Source: Pelagibius sp028280305 (GTDB taxonomy: Bacteria > Pseudomonadota > Alphaproteobacteria > Kiloniellales > Kiloniellaceae). Taken from it: a DNA stretch of 64,000 bases. The notes below the pieces were generated by a model. That model was given only the letters and a program-made list of their open reading frames with translations, did no database searches and was not told the DNA's origin. The stretch is from assembly GCF_965233615.1 (NCBI RefSeq), contig NZ_OZ247495.1. The stretch is one strand, 5' to 3'. A program made the position numbers and the translations under genes. Shown piece by piece: positions 60,688 to 64,000 of this stretch; the first letter of the stretch is position 1, and each line of letters begins with the position of its first letter.

Positions 60688-63006
60688 ATGAATACGCGTG
60701 CTTGCGTACAGGCGATGGCTATTCTACTAGGCCTTGGGGTCGCTTCGGCGGCTCAGGCTTCAGCACAGGAAACTGAAGTCCGGACATTCGCAATCACGGG
60801 TCAGCCGCTTTCCTCAGCGCTGCTCAAATTCGCGGAGCAGACCGGCCTGGAGCTCCTGTTCGACGCCCGTATCGCGGCAGGAAAGACTTCCCCCGGCGTA
60901 CAGGGCGACCATGCGCCCGAGCAGGCGCTTCGCCTTCTTCTTGCCGAGACCGGCCTTCGTTACCGCTTCACCAGCGCCGGGGTAATCACTCTGGAGGCTG
61001 ACACGACAGAGCAAAACAGCGGTCCGCTGCGATTGGAGCCAATCGTCGTAGAAGGTGAGAAGATCGGCCGCACGTTGCGTGAAACACCGGCAAGCACTGT
61101 CGTCATTGGACCGGAGGCCGATACCCCGCTAAGCCGTAACAGTCGCGATGCCATTCAGGGCATTCCCAACGTCCTCGTCGAAGACAACGCAAACGTGCCG
61201 TCGATTCGCGGCATTGACGGCTCAGCCGGACAAACTGGCGGCGCGGCGCTCTCCACAGGCGCTCAGCCGAGGGTCAACATTATCGTCGACGGCGTACCAA
61301 GACCCCTGACGATCGGTGCGACACCAACGATCAACAGCACCTGGGACCTTGAGGCCATAGAAGTAGCCCGCGGCCCCCAGTCCACCACAACAGGCCGCAA
61401 CTCACTGGGCGGCGCGATACGCGTCTCCACGATCGATCCGTCTTTCGACTACGAGGCTGCGGCCCGGGGAAGTTACTTCGATCAAGATGGCACCGTGGGC
61501 GGCGCCTTGATGGCGAATCTTCCCATCCTGGAAGACCAGATAGCCGCGCGCTTCACAGCGGAGAGATCCCATGGAAAGACCTATGTGAACGTCGTTGAGC
61601 CAGCGGTGGCCGCCGTCAGAGACGACATCGAGTCCGAAGACTACGCGCGCTATCGCGGCAAGGTATTGATCACGCCGAACGCGGCGGAAGACCTGGAGTT
61701 GCTGTTCTCGGTAGACCATTCCGAGGCCAAGCGACTGTTCCGCCCTTTGGTCGACGCCGATGCGAATGACTTCGAATCGTCCAACTTCACGTCAATCAAC
61801 TCTATCAGCGATAATGAACAGACTGTCTATGCCTTCAATCTGACTTATTCGATCTCGGATCAGTTGGAGTTTGAAGGCCGGGCCGCCTTTCTCGACAACC
61901 GTTTTGACATTCCTGACACGACTCCCCTTTTTGACTTTAGGCAGAATACCGACACGATCACGTCCGAGGCCCTGTTGCGCGTTCGCGATTTCGGCCTCCT
62001 GGACAAAGGAGTCTTCGGCGTCGCGTTTGAAAACCAGCGCGACGATGCCACCAACGAAGTGGCCTTTTTTCCGCTTGCGTTGGATGCTGAAATCAACAAT
62101 CTCGGCATCTTCAGTGAACTGGAATTCGACCTCGCTGAGGCCGGGCTGCCGGAAGGTCTGACCATGATTGCAGGTGGACGGATTGAGTTCGACAGCCGGG
62201 ACCGTTTCCTTGCGTTTGCCGGCGCAGGCACGGACACGACGGTCGAGGAGACGGCCTTCATCCCCAAAATCGGCCTTCGCTACGATATCTCGAACGCCGT
62301 CACAGTCGGCTATACCTATTCGGAAGGCTTCCGGCCCGGCGGTGTCGACTTCGATCTGTTCAATCCCGTCGGCGGCGTTGTCGAGTACGACTCGGAACGC
62401 CTGCGTCAGCACGAGATTTACACCCGGACAAACTTTCTCGACGAACGCCTGACCGTCAATGCCAGCGCTTTTTACTACACCTTTGTCGACGCTCAAACTA
62501 GCGGCGCAGCAGCCGGGACCGCCGGGGCCATCGGCCTGTTCGGCAATGTTCCAGAAGCGAGAGGCTTTGGCTTAGAGTTGGACGCTGCCTTCGAGATCGT
62601 CGATGGCCTTACCATGAACGGTGGCATCGGTCTCCTCGACACCGAGATTACCGATGCGGGGCCGAACGTACCCCAGTTTGAGGGTGAGGATCTGCCGCAG
62701 GCCCCTAACCTTACACTGAACGGCGGCCTGTCATACATCTCAGACCTTGGCTTCGACGCATCGATCAAGGCGCGCTACGTCGACTCAAAAACAGTCAGTC
62801 TCGGATTCGATGAAAGCGACAGCTACGTCGTCGTCGATCTGGCCGCGGGCTACGCGTTCTCACTAAGCGATGACTTCGATTTAAGGATTGATGCTTTTGT
62901 CACCAATCTGACCGACGAACGCTACGTCGTCGATCCAAACGACGGGCTTACAGAGGTTCTGGGGCGCCCCCGAACCATCGGTGTCGCCGGGACCATAAGG
63001 TTTTGA
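60688..63006 (+). CDS. TonB-dependent siderophore receptor with STN signalling domain
   Basis: 772 residues. The signal peptide is ACVQAMAILLGLGVASAAQA. The STN domain (about 25-105) includes ITGQPLSSALLKFAEQTGLE. Then a TonB box region around LEPIVVEGEKIG, the plug domain (SRDAIQGIPNVLVEDNANVP, ARGPQSTTTGRNSLGGAIRV), and a beta-barrel ending in a terminal Phe (IGVAGTIRF). It imports a ferric siderophore across the outer membrane and signals through FecR. ATG 60688 has GGGGGAAA upstream. Confidence 0.92.
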   Translation: MNTRACVQAMAILLGLGVASAAQASAQETEVRTFAITGQPLSSALLKFAEQTGLELLFDARIAAGKTSPGVQGDHAPEQALRLLLAETGLRYRFTSAGVITLEADTTEQNSGPLRLEPIVVEGEKIGRTLRETPASTVVIGPEADTPLSRNSRDAIQGIPNVLVEDNANVPSIRGIDGSAGQTGGAALSTGAQPRVNIIVDGVPRPLTIGATPTINSTWDLEAIEVARGPQSTTTGRNSLGGAIRVSTIDPSFDYEAAARGSYFDQDGTVGGALMANLPILEDQIAARFTAERSHGKTYVNVVEPAVAAVRDDIESEDYARYRGKVLITPNAAEDLELLFSVDHSEAKRLFRPLVDADANDFESSNFTSINSISDNEQTVYAFNLTYSISDQLEFEGRAAFLDNRFDIPDTTPLFDFRQNTDTITSEALLRVRDFGLLDKGVFGVAFENQRDDATNEVAFFPLALDAEINNLGIFSELEFDLAEAGLPEGLTMIAGGRIEFDSRDRFLAFAGAGTDTTVEETAFIPKIGLRYDISNAVTVGYTYSEGFRPGGVDFDLFNPVGGVVEYDSERLRQHEIYTRTNFLDERLTVNASAFYYTFVDAQTSGAAAGTAGAIGLFGNVPEARGFGLELDAAFEIVDGLTMNGGIGLLDTEITDAGPNVPQFEGEDLPQAPNLTLNGGLSYISDLGFDASIKARYVDSKTVSLGFDESDSYVVVDLAAGYAFSLSDDFDLRIDAFVTNLTDERYVVDPNDGLTEVLGRPRTIGVAGTIRF

Positions 63007-63008
63007 GG

Positions 63009-63356
63009 ATGCCGGGATTCATCAGGAAAAGAGGGCAGAGCCGGCGCGAGGGTTTCGGTGCGCAAGCCTGGGCTTACAGGCACTCAATTGCACTACGCTG
63101 GGTGCTTGCCGGCCCCGGGGCGATGACCGGCGCCATCGCCATAATGGCGGCAATGCCTATATGGCTTCCCGTAGGTTCGGCCGGGATCGATCATCTGATT
63201 CTTCCCTTGATATTGTTCCCGGCGCTCTGGGCGACTCTGTTCTTCTACACGGTTCTGGAAAACAGCCTGCCGCGCGCAGTCTTCGTCATGCTTGCGATCA
63301 TCGGAGTCAACATCGCCGCAGCGTTCTGGATGATCCGGTTCAGCGGGCTCAGTTGA
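63009..63356 (+). CDS. Small inner-membrane protein (DUF3649-like, iron-uptake associated)
   Basis: 115 residues. Three hydrophobic helices: WVLAGPGAMTGAIAIMAAMP, LILPLILFPALWATLFFYTV, and VFVMLAIIGVNIAAAFWMI. This pattern beside a siderophore receptor and a PepSY protein is the DUF3649 'iron uptake protein' arrangement. Role unproven. ATG 63009 is 2 nt after the receptor stop. Confidence 0.7.
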   Translation: MPGFIRKRGQSRREGFGAQAWAYRHSIALRWVLAGPGAMTGAIAIMAAMPIWLPVGSAGIDHLILPLILFPALWATLFFYTVLENSLPRAVFVMLAIIGVNIAAAFWMIRFSGLS

Positions 63357-63387
63357 ACATGATTGCCAATTGCGAGGAACCTAATCC

Positions 63388-64000
63388 GTGATCGAACTGT
63401 CGAAAGACAAAACCAAACGCCTTGTGGCGGTTCACGGTTGGTCGGGCATACTGCTGGGCCTCGCCCTCTACGTTGTGATACTGACAGGTGCCGTCGCTGT
63501 CTTCGCCGATGAAATCGGAGCATGGTCGATCGGCGACGCCGAGGCTGGCAACCCCTTCGCTTCGCCGCTCGATGCCCCATTGCGGAAGATGGCGGAGGAC
63601 GTTGCGGTCGAGTATAGGGATGACGTCGATGTCTACTACAATTCGGCCGGTCACATCGTCGCTTTCTTTCATACCCACGCTACCAACCAAGTAGGACAGC
63701 TCGACGACAAGGGCGTAATGTTCGAGTTCGACCCAACCACCACCAAGATGGTCTCCCGCCGCGAAGGATTTGGAAGCGAACTCTACGGCGCCGACCCCGC
63801 CGGCGCTCTCGACAGCTTCCTGGTCGATCTGCATGTTCGGCTTCATCTGCCCGACCCCTGGGGGCTCTATCTCACCGGCATTCTGGGGTTGATGATGACC
63901 GCGGCGGCTGTGTCTGGATTCCTTATTCACCGCCACCTGATAAAAGACCTCTTTGTCGCCCCAAGGCCCTCAAACCTAGTGCTCTTCGCCCGAGACCGGC
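63388..64000 (+). CDS. PepSY-associated membrane protein, partial at the right edge
   Basis: About 204 residues visible. The start is GTG 63388 after GAGGAA. The first helix WSGILLGLALYVVILTGAVA is preceded by HG, and a periplasmic PepSY-like part follows. LIHRHLIKDLF after the second helix (GLYLTGILGLMMTAAAVSGF) resembles PepSY-TM ferric-reductase-like proteins, which often lie with siderophore receptors and may reduce iron. The rest is outside the window. Confidence 0.85.
   Translation, partial: MIELSKDKTKRLVAVHGWSGILLGLALYVVILTGAVAVFADEIGAWSIGDAEAGNPFASPLDAPLRKMAEDVAVEYRDDVDVYYNSAGHIVAFFHTHATNQVGQLDDKGVMFEFDPTTTKMVSRREGFGSELYGADPAGALDSFLVDLHVRLHLPDPWGLYLTGILGLMMTAAAVSGFLIHRHLIKDLFVAPRPSNLVLFARDR

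Overview
The window is GC-rich, densely coded DNA from a free-living, probably marine alphaproteobacterium. The protein sequences and gene neighbourhoods look like the Rhodospirillales / Rhodovibrionales / Kiloniellales sphere. Reasons include several TRAP transporters, many FCD-type GntR regulators, a GapR-type DUF2312 protein, a DUF1244 protein, the single-cysteine form of ribosomal protein L36, and catabolism aimed at carnitine/betaine, malonate, glycolate and sugar acids. There is no rRNA, CRISPR array or complete prophage. Placement is inferred from protein character only.

Left part (1-12 kb). A carnitine-to-glycine-betaine locus comes first: a BCCT transporter, a carnitine dehydrogenase-thioesterase fusion and a BKACE-type cleavage enzyme, divergent from a GlxA/CdhR-like regulator. 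Next is a cold-shock gene followed, in the same reading frame, by a fatty-acid desaturase that has no ordinary start codon. Then comes a three-gene cobalt-type nitrile hydratase or thiocyanate-hydrolase-like enzyme, a repeat-rich stretch with a hypothetical gene and GapR, an N-formylglutamate amidohydrolase / carboxylate-amine ligase / DUF1244 operon, and a hydroxyproline 2-epimerase.

12-15 kb. Two paralogous Popeye-like membrane proteins with a cyclic-nucleotide-binding-type domain are separated by an intact IS5-family element with a programmed -1 frameshift. The second paralogue is broken by a single-base deletion. Large palindromic repeats lie beside the IS.

15-33 kb. A MalEFGK-type ABC importer operon ends in a cytochrome b561-like gene whose start region is a tandem repeat of ribosome-binding site plus ATG. 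The operon is divergent from a LacI regulator with a clear operator. A large secreted protein of unknown function, an ornithine cyclodeaminase/LysR pair, and a full malonate module (matR divergent from a TRAP transporter, malonyl-CoA decarboxylase and malonyl-CoA synthetase) follow. A decayed C-terminal copy of matR lies about 2.4 kb away.

33-46 kb. SemiSWEET, a DapA-family enzyme and a NUDIX hydrolase precede a glycolate/glycerate block: a GntR regulator, glycerate 2-kinase and pyruvate kinase on the plus strand and glcDEF on the minus strand. The same operator palindrome (TTGGT-N3-ACCAA) lies upstream of the regulator and upstream of glcD, 10 kb apart, which ties them into one predicted regulon. 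rpmJ and a methyltransferase end this part.

47-56 kb. A sugar-acid-type cluster: a ThDP enzyme, a GntR regulator, a TRAP binding protein, a fused TRAP QM permease, a 40-residue membrane microprotein, an IlvD/Edd dehydratase and an RraA-family aldolase.

55.8-64 kb. A 3' fragment of tRNA-Val(GAC), the classic scar of an integrated element, is followed by an iron-acquisition block: TonB, two ExbD, ExbB, then FecI-type sigma factor (with a Fur-like box), FecR, a TonB-dependent receptor with a signalling domain, a small membrane protein and a PepSY-type membrane protein that runs off the end.
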